64,000 nucleotides of DNA from Tridacna crocea (Eukaryota; Mollusca; Bivalvia; Cardiida; Cardiidae): contig OX031065.1 in assembly GCA_943736015.1 (NCBI GenBank), positions 46,602,992-46,666,991 on the forward strand, in the 5' to 3' direction. Made by a program: the position numbers and the translations under genes. Shown in pieces: positions 1-10,489 of the stretch (the stretch's first letter is position 1; the number at the start of each line of letters is the position of its first letter). The notes under the pieces are model-generated. The model saw only the letters and a program-made list of their open reading frames with translations. It had not been told where the DNA came from and searched no databases.

Positions 1-251
1 CGCTTTCGTTCGTATGACATTCAACGTCATTTTCAACATCATCTCAGCTATATTGCGACTGCCAGTGCACCAATGTATGGCTCTCTTGAGTTTCTATTAC
101 TAGTGCTGGGCGCAAGTCTTTATTAGCTAATGGCTGCTTTTGCATGTAATCCTCTTTGATCAACAAAGATTTGCGGCGAGAAAGGAATGAATTCTGTCGT
201 AATGATTATCATCAATTCTCGGAAAGGAAAAAGCGCAGCTGAAATTTTGAA

Positions 252-425
252 GAGCTCCTAACCCTTTACCGCACAATCTTTACGTTTAACGCACAGCAAG
301 AAAATGCCTGGTAACTAGCATTTTCTTCTTTTTCCAGATTGCTTTCTTGCCTCCCCAAACAAAATTTAAATTAAGAAGTCACTTTTATTTCGTCGTCAGC
401 AAACGCTTTCTATTTGAACTATTCT
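252..425. mobile_element. Degenerate TTAA MITE copy
   Basis: CCTAACCCTTTACCGCACAA start, GCATTTTCTT core and TTTTATTTCGTCGTC tail match the MITE family, but the ends are eroded. Confidence 0.5.
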
Positions 426-589
426 AAAAAAAAAATCCGTATGGTAAATATACTTTTATATCTTCCTGTAAAAATGAGCTGGAACACCTACATTTGCTTG
501 TTTGTATTGGAGTTTAACGTTGCTTTAACAGCTTAGGTAATATCAAAGTGTCAAATGCACACATTCATTGTGTTTCCTGGCTTTCTCAT

Positions 590-592
590 ACA

Positions 593-626
<34 letters not shown>

Positions 627-940
627 CGGACAGAGAATGAGAGAGAGAGAGACGGACAGAGAGAGAGACATACAGAGAATGAGAGAGAGAGGCGGACAGA
701 GAATGAGAGAGAACAGAGAGACAGAGAGAGACGGACAGAGAATGAGAGAGAGAGAGACGGACACAGAGAGAGACAGACAGAATTTGAGAGAGAGAGAGAG
801 ACTGACAGAGAGAGAAAGAGAGAGAGAGACGGACAGAGAAAGACAGAGATAGGGACAGAGAATGACAGAGACAGACAGGGACAGAGAAAGAGAGAGACGG
901 ACAGAGAATGACAGAGAGAGAGAGAGAGAGAGAGAGAAAT
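590..940. repeat. GAGA/GACAGAGA microsatellite
   Basis: Long imperfect run of GAGAGACGGACAGAGAAT-type units. It creates long Arg/Glu or Ser/Leu ORFs on both strands that are not genes. Confidence 0.9.
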
Positions 941-991
941 CTAGAACCACAGCTAGGGGCAGGGGCAGGGCTTTTAAAAATATCGTTTTAA

Positions 992-1212
992 CTCTTTACC
1001 AAACAACAAAATTTTAGACTGGTCCAAATTGAAAGCACTTGCAGACGACAAAATGAATGTAACTCAAAAATTGAAATGTGTTTTCATCAGGGTTGAAAAC
1101 ATTGTGGGAAGAGGAGAAAATGCTGGTTACCAGCATTTTCTCCTTTTCCCACAATGTTTTCAAAAGGGTTCTATCTCAGGGTCGTAAAAACCAGGGATTG
1201 TTTGGGAAAGGT
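992..1212. mobile_element. TTAA-flanked palindromic MITE, 221 bp
   Basis: Ends CTCTTTACC... and ...GGGAAAGGT between TTAA 988-991 and 1213-1216. Central hairpin GAGAAAATGCTGGTTACCAG / CATTTTCTCC. Same length as the copy whose insertion is proven at 35789-36009. Confidence 0.85.
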
Positions 1213-1458
1213 TTAAAACATCGTGCAAAAAAGAAAAAAATACTACTTTCTTAGGTTTCAATTGCCTTTTTTCCTACAGACATTTTCCTTTTCCCGCAAT
1301 GAGTGCTTGTTTTTTTAAAGAAAGTACTATTACATGACAATTTTTGTTAATGAAGTGTTCTTTTACAAGAAGAAATATGAAGAAAGGAGCTACTGAAAGA
1401 AGTTTTTTTTTTCATCGATATCCGGTATGCACAGTGTTCACTTTTTTTTGTTGTTTAA

Positions 1459-1664
1459 ACCTTAACTAGACAACAAATTTTTAGCCCTTTTCAAATGGAA
1501 AGCATCTGCAGACGACAATTTTCATTCAGCTCAAAAGGTGCACTGTTTATAGATAAGATAGCAACAATGGGTAAAGGAGAAAATGCTGGTTACCAGCATT
1601 TTCTCCTTTTCCCACAATGCTTGCTTCTAAGGGTCGTCAAAAGTCGTCATTGTGTGGCAAAGGT
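1459..1664. mobile_element. TTAA-flanked palindromic MITE
   Basis: Flanked by TTAA 1455-1458 and 1665-1668, with the standard central hairpin around 1577-1618. Slightly shortened. Confidence 0.8.
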
Positions 1665-1669
1665 TTAAA

Positions 1670-2290
1670 CAGTTAGTACCCCCCGGGCTACGTCTATCAA
1701 CATGCCAATACGGGTTTCCAGGGCTTAGCGTTTTAATGCTATATATAGTTGTTTGGTGAATTACCTTTTCGTTTTGATTTTGAAACACAATTTAACTATT
1801 TGTTTGGTTTCAAGGACAGACAGGCGTATTTATCTTCTTTCTATATAATCGTTTAATTCAATCAATGTACTAGAGTAGATAAAGAAAAGCTGATGTACAG
1901 TTAAACATTTATTATTCTTGAATAACTGTTGAGGTGTCGATAAACCTCTGTTTCATTTTTAAAATGAACAAACCGTAGGGTCGTCTTGTAAATTGTGAAT
2001 AAAACCTGCACATTTTGCATACCTTTAAGCCTTATACTTGGCATAAAGTTGAGCTCCAAAGTGGTGTTCCTTTCATTTGACCAATGGCCCCCAGCCCTCC
2101 CCTCCCCTTCCCCCGAGAGAGAGAGAGAGAGAGAGATAGTCATCTTTGTCCATTAAAGGGCTAATCTTCCAAACACTGTTATTTCAAACATCCGGGACAG
2201 AATTTTTTGCTGAAAAAAATTCTGTTTACCAGGGTAAGATAATTTCCTTCTGTCAAATTGAAAGCAATTGCAGCAGACAAATATAGGCAA
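1670..2290. other. No gene seen
   Basis: AT-rich DNA with a short (GA)n run at 2114-2136 and a purine-poor GC patch at 2086-2112. Nothing else recognised. Confidence 0.6.
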
Positions 2291-2298
2291 TACCTTAA

Positions 2299-2472
2299 CT
2301 CATTACCAAACGACAATATTTTAGGCTTATAAATTCAAATTGAAAGCATTTGCAGACGACAAAGTAAAAGTGACTGAACATTTCAAATTTGTTCATTCTC
2401 CTTTTCTCACTATGTTTCCTAGGGCTTCTTTCACAGGGTCGTCAAGAGTAGGAATTGTGTTGTAATGGGTAA
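2299..2472. mobile_element. Degenerate TTAA MITE copy
   Basis: Left end after TTAA 2295-2298 with CTCATTACCAAACGACAA, and GCAGACGACAAA. The central hairpin is largely lost and the right TTAA is absent. Confidence 0.55.
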
Positions 2473-2479
2473 AAGGAAG

Positions 2480-3100
2480 TAAATAATGTTAAAAAGTAAT
2501 GAAAATATTTTGTCGAAAGGAAAAAAAGCTTACTACCAGCTTTTTCCCACATTGCCAACATGTTTCAACTTTCTCATGGTAAGAAAAACCCAGTTTTTTT
2601 TTCAAAACCAAAATTTTGACTTTGATATACTTGTGAAATTTGGCCAATCTCCCTCATTTTAATTTTCAGACACCAAAGTTTGATGTTGATTCAGAAGGTG
2701 AATTTTGGATATTCTTTAATTTCTCTTCTCCTGTTATTCTATAGGCTGTGATTTAATGTTGGTCTTTTTATGGCCTTTTTGGAGACATCTTGCTTACATA
2801 ACCTGACCTTTACAGCTACGACACTTGGCATTCTTGTAAAAATAATTCTGACTGTCACAACTAGCTTTACCACCCCTAAACCACTGTGTGAACACACTAT
2901 CATGGGCCCTTTGTTTCTGTTACTTCTGTCTCTACCAATTCCATACTTACAGCCACATCAACTGCCTGTTTCAAAGTCAACACTTCTTCTAGCAATAACG
3001 TTCTCTGAATAATGTTAAACGTTCTGTAACATTCATCCAAATTCATAACATAAATTTTGCAAGTAACAAAGTCTGGATTGTTTAAATGATGTTAACTTTC
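2480..3100. other. No gene seen
   Basis: A short ORF at 2770-3012 encodes a hydrophobic, low-complexity peptide with no recognisable motif. I see no splice or repeat structure. Confidence 0.5.
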
Positions 3101-3103
3101 AAG

Positions 3104-3453
3104 TGTTTCAGCTTTTTTTTCCTTTTCCACAATGTTTTCAAAAAGACTTCTATCTCAGGGTTGTAAAAAACGGGGTACGGACAAAAACCCCCTAGGACAA
3201 AAACCCCATGGACAAAACCCCCATACCCTTTATTGAAAAGTGGACAAAACCCCCATGGTTTTAAAATGATTCTTTTTGTTCAATCATGTTGAAGTTGAAT
3301 AAAATTTACTGCTTTAAATACTTGTGGGGGTTGTAAAAAGTTAAATTGATTTGATAAGAATTTTTTTTCTTAAAATTATGTGTGTTTTCTCAAATTTATA
3401 TGCTTTTTATATATGGTGGGGGTTTTGTCCTAGGGGGCTTTTCTCCTAAAGGG
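3104..3453. mobile_element. MITE right half interrupted by a phrase-repeat element
   Basis: 3110-3172 is the right arm of the TTAA MITE. It is broken at GGGGTAC by a 276-bp element (3175-3450) and resumes as TAAAGGGTTAA (3446-3456). Confidence 0.55.
3175..3450. mobile_element. Phrase-repeat element P1 (GGACAAAAACCCC), complete
   Basis: The left end is several imperfect copies of GGACAAAAACCCCCTA. The right end is the complement, GGGGGTTTTGTCCTAGGGGG. No ORF. A related, longer, inverted copy lies at ~4655-5050. Confidence 0.6.
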
Positions 3454-3829
3454 TTAAATGTCTAGAAGACATAATATGGAGAGGAACAGGGAAATATCCA
3501 CAAATCAGAATTGTAAAGATACATTTCATGATTTGTTCAAAATGATTGTAAGTTGTCAGATCATTTTTAAGAGTGAAATGTCGAAGAGAAGTAGTGTATG
3601 GGATAAAAGCTGTAACATGGGTTTACTGTCAGAAACAAACTTTACAGTGTAAAGGGGTGAGATATGCAAATGTTATGTAACCGAATGTAGGTAAAAATGT
3701 CAGAGGTAAAAATGCCATAGGTAAAAATGTCATAGGTAAAAATATCAGAGCCAAAGTGGTAAATATGCCATAGGTAAAAATGTCATAGGTAAAAATGTCA
3801 GATGTATTTATCGTAGTATAAATATATGG

Positions 3830-3885
3830 GTTAGCTCAGTTGGTCAAGGCTTAGCAAGTTCGAAATCTTGTCAGGGTTCACTATT
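3830..3885 (+). repeat. tRNA-like SINE head fragment
   Basis: GGTTAGCTCAGTTGGTCAAG resembles an A box and AAGTTCGAAATC a weak B box. Spacing and stems do not make a functional tRNA. Confidence 0.3.
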
Positions 3886-3994
3886 TCTGGCCTCTGAATA
3901 ATCTGAGATAGCAGTCAGTCAAAATCAAGATTGGTATATGGACTAACAGAAGAACTCAGATCACACATAATTGTCAAAGATACTTTTTCACAAA

Positions 3995-4167
3995 TGTTTT
4001 TACCAAGGTTTGCAATTAACTCAAAAATTGAAAGTTGTTTCCAACAGGGCAGAAACAGTGGGGGAAAAGGAGACCACGATGGTTACCAGCATTTTCTCAT
4101 TTTCCCACAATGTTTTTTCAGGCTCCTATCTTAGGGTCGTTAAAACCAGGGGTTGTTTGGTAAAGGG
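3995..4167. mobile_element. TTAA MITE copy, left end eroded
   Basis: Hairpin core 4060-4110, right end GGTAAAGGG then TTAA 4168-4171. It is nested inside phrase element P2. Confidence 0.65.
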
Positions 4168-4654
4168 TTAAATCAGCACCATGTAATGTTATCATTATTG
4201 AATAAAACAGAAAATTATTTCACAGTATAGCATGGATACAATAAAGATAAATAAATGAATAATACATAGAACCGTTTACTTCAATGGATCTGATAAGAGG
4301 CCAGAGCCACATGTTTTTTCATGTCATATACTTAGTATGTCTGACATTTTTACCTATGACATTTTTACCTATGGCATATTTACCACTTTGGCTCTGACAT
4401 TTTTACCTATGACATGTTTACCTATGGCATTTTTACCTCTGACATTTTTACCGCACACCATGTAACCATTTCCTCTATTGTTTCAACTGGTCGATGATGG
4501 ATTAACATTTATGACCATGACTAGGGGTAGCCAGATACTGACTTCACCCTTTACCATACAAACCCTAGATCTAGTTGTTGAGAAGGGATTAAGACACCTG
4601 ATTTGCAAGTTTACACCTGTCATATTCACTAGTGTTTAGTAGTAGATTTGAACA

Positions 4655-5050
4655 TATAAAAGCACCAAATAAGAAAAAAAATATATATAAACAATGTAAA
4701 TGAATTTATTATGAATGTATACAGAAAACAACACATTTTTGGTCATTAAGCACAATTTTAAGAAAAAAAAAAACACATTTTTGATCAAAGAGCACAATTT
4801 TAAGAAAAAAAATTCTTATCAAATCAATTTACATGTAACTTATACAAAAACATTATTTTTTACAACCCCCACAAGTATTTAAAGCAGTAAATTTTATTCA
4901 ACTTCAACATGATTGTACAAAAAGAATCATTTTAAAACCATGGGGGTTTTGTCCACTTTTCAGTTAAGGGTATGGAGGTTTTGTCCATGGGGTTTTTGTC
5001 CATTGGGTTTTTGTCCTAGGGGGGTTTTGTCCTAGGGGGGTTTTGTCCGT
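4655..5050. mobile_element. Phrase-repeat element P1, inverted copy
   Basis: 4850-5050 is the reverse complement of 3175-3340 (CAAGTATTTAAAGCAGTAAA; GGGGTTTTTGTCC arrays). It joins MITE sequence at the same GTACCCC junction as the copy at 3172. Confidence 0.6.
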
Positions 5051-5259
5051 ACCCCAGTTTTTACGACCCCGAAGACAGAAGACTTTTAAAAACATTGTAA
5101 GAAAAGGAGATAAAGCTAGTAACCAGCCTGTTCTTCTTTTAACACAGTGTTTTACTCTGCTGGAAATAAATTTCAATTTTTGAAATACATAACTTTATTT
5201 TGTGGTCTGCAAGCGATTTCAGTTTGGACCTGTTTAATACTTTGTCGTATGGTAAAGAG
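5051..5259. mobile_element. TTAA MITE, interrupted at its left end by P1
   Basis: Reads TTTTTACGACCCCGAAGA, a degraded hairpin, TTATTTTGTGGTCTGCAAG and GGTAAAGAG, then TTAA 5260-5263. A further decayed copy may follow to ~5500. Confidence 0.6.
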
Positions 5260-5948
5260 TTAAAAGTAGAAAATATTGTGGATAAAGGATCAATTGATAG
5301 TTACCAGCTGTATGTTTTTACAATGAATCTGAAATCGTCTGTACTGCAATTTGACCAGAATGTCAGTATTAACCGTTCAGTCCCTATTAGACCGAGTTGT
5401 GACTTACCTGAATTGAAACAATTTGCAGAAGACAAACAAGGACTGAACAAATTTACACTTTCCTTTCCCACGGCTTACAATTCAGAGTTTAAGACTTTCA
5501 CAGAGAAGCTCTTTATGGAACATACAATAATGTGTATGATAAATTTTTGCATGGAATGGATCATGTGTAAAAGGTAAACAGCGAAAAAGTATTTCACACA
5601 GGTAGATCCCCTCTACCTCTCTCTGATGTTCATGTATTTCTGTATCATGGTAAGAAATACTACTAAAATAGTTTTCAAAATAATTTTGAGAATTGTCTTA
5701 ATAATTTCGGAACATATTCTTTTATCAAATTTCACGCTTGTTAACAGCATTTCAAACTATTCTTATTCTCATGAAAATCGCGATTTATTGTGTAACCCTT
5801 CACCCATGAGAGAACAAATTTTGTACCTGTCAATATTTACAGAATTCTTTACAAGGTACAAATATAGGATCCAACAAATAGTCAGAACTAAACATCTCAC
5901 GATTATCAATCGTAAAAGTCAAGAAAAAGGTTATTTGACATGAAACTA

Positions 5949-6020
5949 AAGTGTCGGAGAAATGTCTTTAAAAGTGTCGGGGAACTGTCTAGTCGTGGAA
6001 CTGTCTTGAAACCGTCCTTT
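5949..6020. repeat. Phrase array GTGTCGGGGAACTGTCT (P3)
   Basis: About four imperfect copies of GTCGGGGAACTGTCTT. No inverted partner found nearby. Confidence 0.45.
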
Positions 6021-6118
6021 TTATTATAATTGTCAATTCCGCCAGTTAATCTACTGAAAACACTTCACGTGAAACAAAGCTTATGCCGTACACTCAATTT
6101 CATCATGTATAGAATAGG

Positions 6119-6562
6119 TTTAATCCCACTTGGTCTACTCCCATTTCGTCTACAGATTTTTTTGTGTAGTCAGTCCCATTTTGTCTACAGTCCCATTTCG
6201 TCTAATCTCATTTCGTCTACACCCATTTTGTCTACAGTATGTTTGAATGTTATGTATAAATTTGAAAATCAATTTGAATATCTCATTTAATTTTTTCGTA
6301 TGTTTTTTTTTTCTTATTTTGTGCTCTTACTTGTACAAATCTACAAATAAATAGAAATGTGTAGATACTGAATCATCTGAGTTATTATATTAAGTCATGA
6401 TATATATTACTCATACAAAAAGTAGAAATAAATAATTTATTAGTCAAAGACATCAAGAAAAAATAGAATGTAGACAAAATGGGACTACTGGGCAAAATAG
6501 GTGTAGACGAAATGGGACTGTTGCGCAAATTTGCAGACGAAATGGGAGTAGACCAACTGGAA
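6119..6562. mobile_element. Phrase-repeat element P4 (CCCATTTCGTCTAC)
   Basis: Left array 6119-6240 of TCCCATTTCGTCTACA phrases. Right array 6471-6562 is the complement, GTAGACGAAATGGGAC. The interior is AT-rich with no ORF. Confidence 0.65.
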
Positions 6563-7868
6563 TGTTATCATAGAATAATATTTCTGTAAGCGACGTTCGC
6601 CCCGTAGCCTAATACATATAGGCGTGATACTCAACACGCTGTTCAAAAGTCCGGCATAACATCGTTATTTTCGCCATTAGTGGGCGAAATTTTACTTTTA
6701 TCCTCATCATCAGAAACTACTAAGTTTCATTAAAAATCTGGTGGTACATGTACGGCCTTACCGACCGAGAATCGTGTATTTCTTCGTCTTAAATATCGCT
6801 CAGTTTACTATCTTAAACAAGGTCCATATTGAAACAAACGCTCCTATGACGTCACAGATCGAGGTGTGCTACAATAAGTAAGGGAGGTAAGAGATGCAAA
6901 AAAAATAAAACAATAAGCAAAAATATGAATAAAAAAAAAAAGCACTTTTACTATTTTTTTTTTAAATACAACATTACCAGGTTACCATTTGATAAATGTA
7001 GATTTGAAAATTAATCAAATCAGAAACTTGTTGATTTGCCCTTTTAAGCTTTTGAGGTGTAACAAACTTACGGAGCAGACTTAAGTCTTAGATCCACATG
7101 GAGATAATAAAAGAATCAGCTGTCATCATCATCGATGCTATTCGCTACATAAAACCACAGAGCTTAGATAAGCGTATTCTTCAGTGCAACTGTCAATGTA
7201 CGGTCGAAATTGTTGTATTTTACCCAGCCTTTCATATTTCAGGTTATATTTACCGTATACGGACGGTATATCGCTACTGTTTTAGCGTCCGAATAAAGCA
7301 GTAATCAGCAATTCAACTTAATTGATCATAATCGTTATCTACTTTCGGTTTCTATCCCAGAAACGTACGCCATATTATCTCCCGCTTGATGGCATTCTCA
7401 ATTAATCAAAGAACGTTAACTTCTTCGAACTTAAGGATATAAAAGACCTAAAATACTAAAATTGATAGCAAAAGTTCATGGCTGATTTCCATAAAATCGT
7501 GTATCTAAGTATTTCGCATGCAGTTTTAAATGTTAGAATTTTTTTTTTGAGGTGTAATGGCATAGTTTTGGGTAATTTTCTAGTGTTTTAGGGTGTGTTG
7601 GGGTATTTTTCAGTGGTTTTGGCTATTTTAGAGTGTTTCATCTGAGACGTACTTTACAAACTAGGTCAGGCCAAAGCTGCTGAACGAGTGACGAATTTTT
7701 AAATGTAGAGCGAGTTCTACAAGATTTAACTCTGAAATTCATTGTTTGTGTGAACGTGTGAATGGCATACATTGATCTTTAATCCGCATATTATTTGTAC
7801 ATATCAAATGATATAGAGGCGTCTGTTCATTGATCTTTGATCTTTTTTTCGAAACTGGGGTGTAATGC
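6563..7868. other. No gene seen
   Basis: Only short ORFs without motifs, e.g. 7098-7304. Poly-A/T runs at 6935-6965. 7555-7650 is a T/G-rich stretch with repeated TTTTAGGGTG-like words. Confidence 0.5.
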
Positions 7869-8123
7869 GTGCTCGTGTGGAAAACCCCTGTCGGATGGCA
7901 CAAGAAGGTGATGCCGAGTCATCACCTTCCAAAAACCGCTAGTTGCGCAGTATATCTCTTGCTAGGAACATCACCAATAGAAGCAGAACTTCATAGAAAA
8001 CAACTAAGTTTTCTTCACTCAATTCTTCGCGGAGAAAATAGGACGCTTTTGGATATCTTAGAGAGAAGAATTCTACCAATGAACTATAACCAGGAAAATT
8101 CTGCAAAATTCAAAACCTACTGA
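7869..8123 (+). mobile_element. LINE C-terminal fragment
   Basis: The frame reads LPKTASCAVYLLLGTSPIEA then ELHRKQLSFLHSIL, matching the post-RT region of invertebrate LINEs. Only about 250 bp is recognisable. Confidence 0.5.
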
Positions 8124-8381
8124 ATTCATACAATCTTCCAAATATACAAACACTCAAAATAGGGATGCCCACTAAATTGGAACCTAACTAGATCTAACTT
8201 AGAATGAAATTGACACACACTATATATGTGGATATAGCGCTAGTAGAATAAGTGATCTCCCCTTTGCCAGAGACTAAAAGTTTTAGCTGCTGTATAATTA
8301 TCATTTACGGGTAAGGCCCGGAAGTATCCCGGAGAAACGGCATCATTTTGAAATTGCTCTGTGGGGAAACATAGTATTTAA

Positions 8382-8516
8382 TCCTTTACCACAAAGTCCC
8401 GAGATTTAACCATCCTGGGATAGAAGGCTTTGAAAACATTTTGAGAAAAGGTGAAAATGCTGGTAAAATGCATTTAATCTTGGTCTCGCAATGTTTTTGA
8501 TCCCTTAAGAGGGAAA
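8382..8516. mobile_element. Truncated TTAA MITE
   Basis: After TTAA 8378-8381 reads TCCTTTACCACAAAG and GAGAAAAGGTGAAAATGC. It ends abruptly where phrase repeats of P1 type start (8517-8567: GGACAAAAGCCCACCGGGAC). Confidence 0.6.
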
Positions 8517-8567
8517 TGGACAAAAGCCCACCGGGACAATATCCCACTTGACAAAAGCCCACTATCT
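8517..8567. repeat. Phrase array GGACAAAAGCCCA (P5)
   Basis: Three imperfect phrases related to P1, again joined to a MITE fragment. Confidence 0.5.
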
Positions 8568-8998
8568 ATGTATCTTAGAATATAGATAAACGCCTGTGCT
8601 TGAGATTAAAAATCTTACATTTTGCGGCCCATCATGTATGCTTTGCACCCCTTTACTGTGGACCAGTCGATCGTTCAAAGAACAATCATTTTCCTTAACC
8701 CTCAGACCTTCTCATAGTCAGCATAAATATAGCTTATTTATTTCAATGGGAACGTAGTATCGAACACAAGAAACGTATATACATATGGGATATATACTTA
8801 TTATCTCTTGCTAGGTGGCATTCTACAAATACACGTAGATCTATTAATTTGGGCATCTTGGGTAAAGAACCGGACTACTTTTCTATGCGACAACCATTAC
8901 TTTTAATTTCAAACTAAAATAAACGTTTACTCAATAAAACGCAACGTGGTTCGATTCATTCAGCTATGGTCAGCAGTTTAGAGAAATCTGGAACTTAA

Positions 8999-9221
8999 CC
9001 CGTTACCACACAATCCCTACTTTTGACGCCCCTGAAAAAGAAGCCTTTTGAAAACACTATGGGAAAAGGAGAAAATGCTCTGGTAACCAGTATTTTCTCC
9101 CTTTCCCATAGTGTTTTCTATCCTTCCCAGAACAAATTTCTATTTTTTAGTCACATTTATTTTGTCGTCTGCAATTGCTTTCAATTTGGACCAGTCTAAA
9201 ATTTTCTCGTGTGGTAAAGGG
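8999..9221. mobile_element. TTAA-flanked palindromic MITE, 223 bp
   Basis: TTAA 8995-8998 and 9222-9225. The hairpin arms carry the private variant CACTATGGG / CCCATAGTG on both sides. Confidence 0.85.
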
Positions 9222-9225
9222 TTAA

Positions 9226-10166
9226 ACAGGCCTGACTATTCCTCAAACGTATTGATAAAAGCCATTTTCTCCATTGCTACTTTATAGCACGTATAACTAC
9301 ACCCCCCAATTATTAGGGGTCTGATGTGTCGTATAAGACAGTTCGAAATTTCGAAGAATATGACATGCGCAGACAACGGATATCGACTGAGCACGAGGTC
9401 TTTCCATACAAAGACTATTATACATGGATCCGTGGAAATCGATATTTGACCAATCAGGACATCGCATTTATTCTACCCGATGTCCTACCTTGGTTTCTGC
9501 TATTTCGGCTCACAAATAAACGACTGTTAACGTTGGAAGAATGCAATTCTCTTTATTTATGTTGTGTTTTTAACGTTTGATTTTAAAAAAAAAGCTTTAA
9601 AAATGTGCTTTGCGAACGTGTACTGATGACGTGAGATCACGCAGAGGCTATAGACAACTTTAAATTGTGATGATTACTGAAAATTTGAACTTATGCAAAG
9701 AGCTGATCAGCGCTGGATAATGGATTAATTCAAAGTATTCTATAATTTTTCCTCTCTGAAAGAGAAACTGGAAAACTGGAAAACAAAGGTAAAAATAGAC
9801 CTATATGAAGTATTAATAAAAGGAAAATACTTTTACTTGAATATCTGACCTTGTTCAATAACCTATGCACATTCAAAAAGTGGCCGCGTAAACTTGTCAC
9901 CAATGTTTCAATTTGACATTAATCTTAACCCATGGTGCATGAAGAATATGCTGAATGTGTACTGAGATCGTATATACGATCTCTGATGTGTAGATATAGA
10001 TCAGATTGCAAATTACTTGATAATTAGTCTTGGATTTAAAGAACCTGCTGATTACAACAAGCACTTTGACGTGTAGTTTTTCCTCACTAGGAGTATATTT
10101 CAGTTTTAAAAAAAGTCTAACTTCTGATCTGGTGGAACTTGGAAATTTTTCTCTTGACTTACCTTT
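9226..10166. other. No gene recognised
   Basis: An 84-codon ORF at 9326-9580 (MSYKTVRNFEEYDMRRQRIS) has mixed composition but no motif I know and no clear splice signals. The rest is AT-rich. Confidence 0.4.
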
Positions 10167-10170
10167 TTAA

Positions 10171-10383
10171 CCGTTTACCACATAATGGGTTTTAACGACC
10201 CGAAGAAAGTTTTTAAAAGCATTGCGGAGAAAGGAGAAAATGCTTGTAACATTCATTTTATCCTTTTCTCACTGTGTTTTGCGCTCTTTCAAAAACAAAT
10301 TTCAATTTTTGAATCATTTATTTCGTTGTCTGCAAATATTTGAGTTTGGATTGCTCTAAAAATTTTGTCATTTGGTGACGAGT
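10171..10383. mobile_element. TTAA-flanked MITE, diverged
   Basis: TTAA 10167-10170 and 10384-10387, CCGTTTACCACATAATG left end. Hairpin arms degraded. Confidence 0.75.
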
Positions 10384-10489
10384 TTAAATGGATTAGCACA
10401 TCAGCACATTAGCACAAAGGGTGTGTTGGTAAACTGTTAATTTGATAGGAAATGTGTTTGATTGCAAAGCAAGTTACCGCTCTAATCAA

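Larger units (their letters stand above)
3690..4451. mobile_element. Phrase-repeat element P2 with ~118-bp inverted ends
   Basis: 3690-3807 is an array of GGTAAAAATGTCATA-type phrases. 4332-4451 is its near-perfect reverse complement, including the odd phrase AGAGCCAAAGTGGTAAATAT. The interior holds a tRNA-like fragment (3830-3885) and a MITE copy. Confidence 0.7.

Noticed and set aside
543-950. 135-codon Ser/Leu-rich and 118-codon Arg/Glu-rich ORFs
   Set aside because: Both are frames through the GAGACAGA microsatellite.
3830-3885. tRNA gene
   Set aside because: A- and B-box-like words are present but the cloverleaf stems do not pair; a SINE fragment is more likely.
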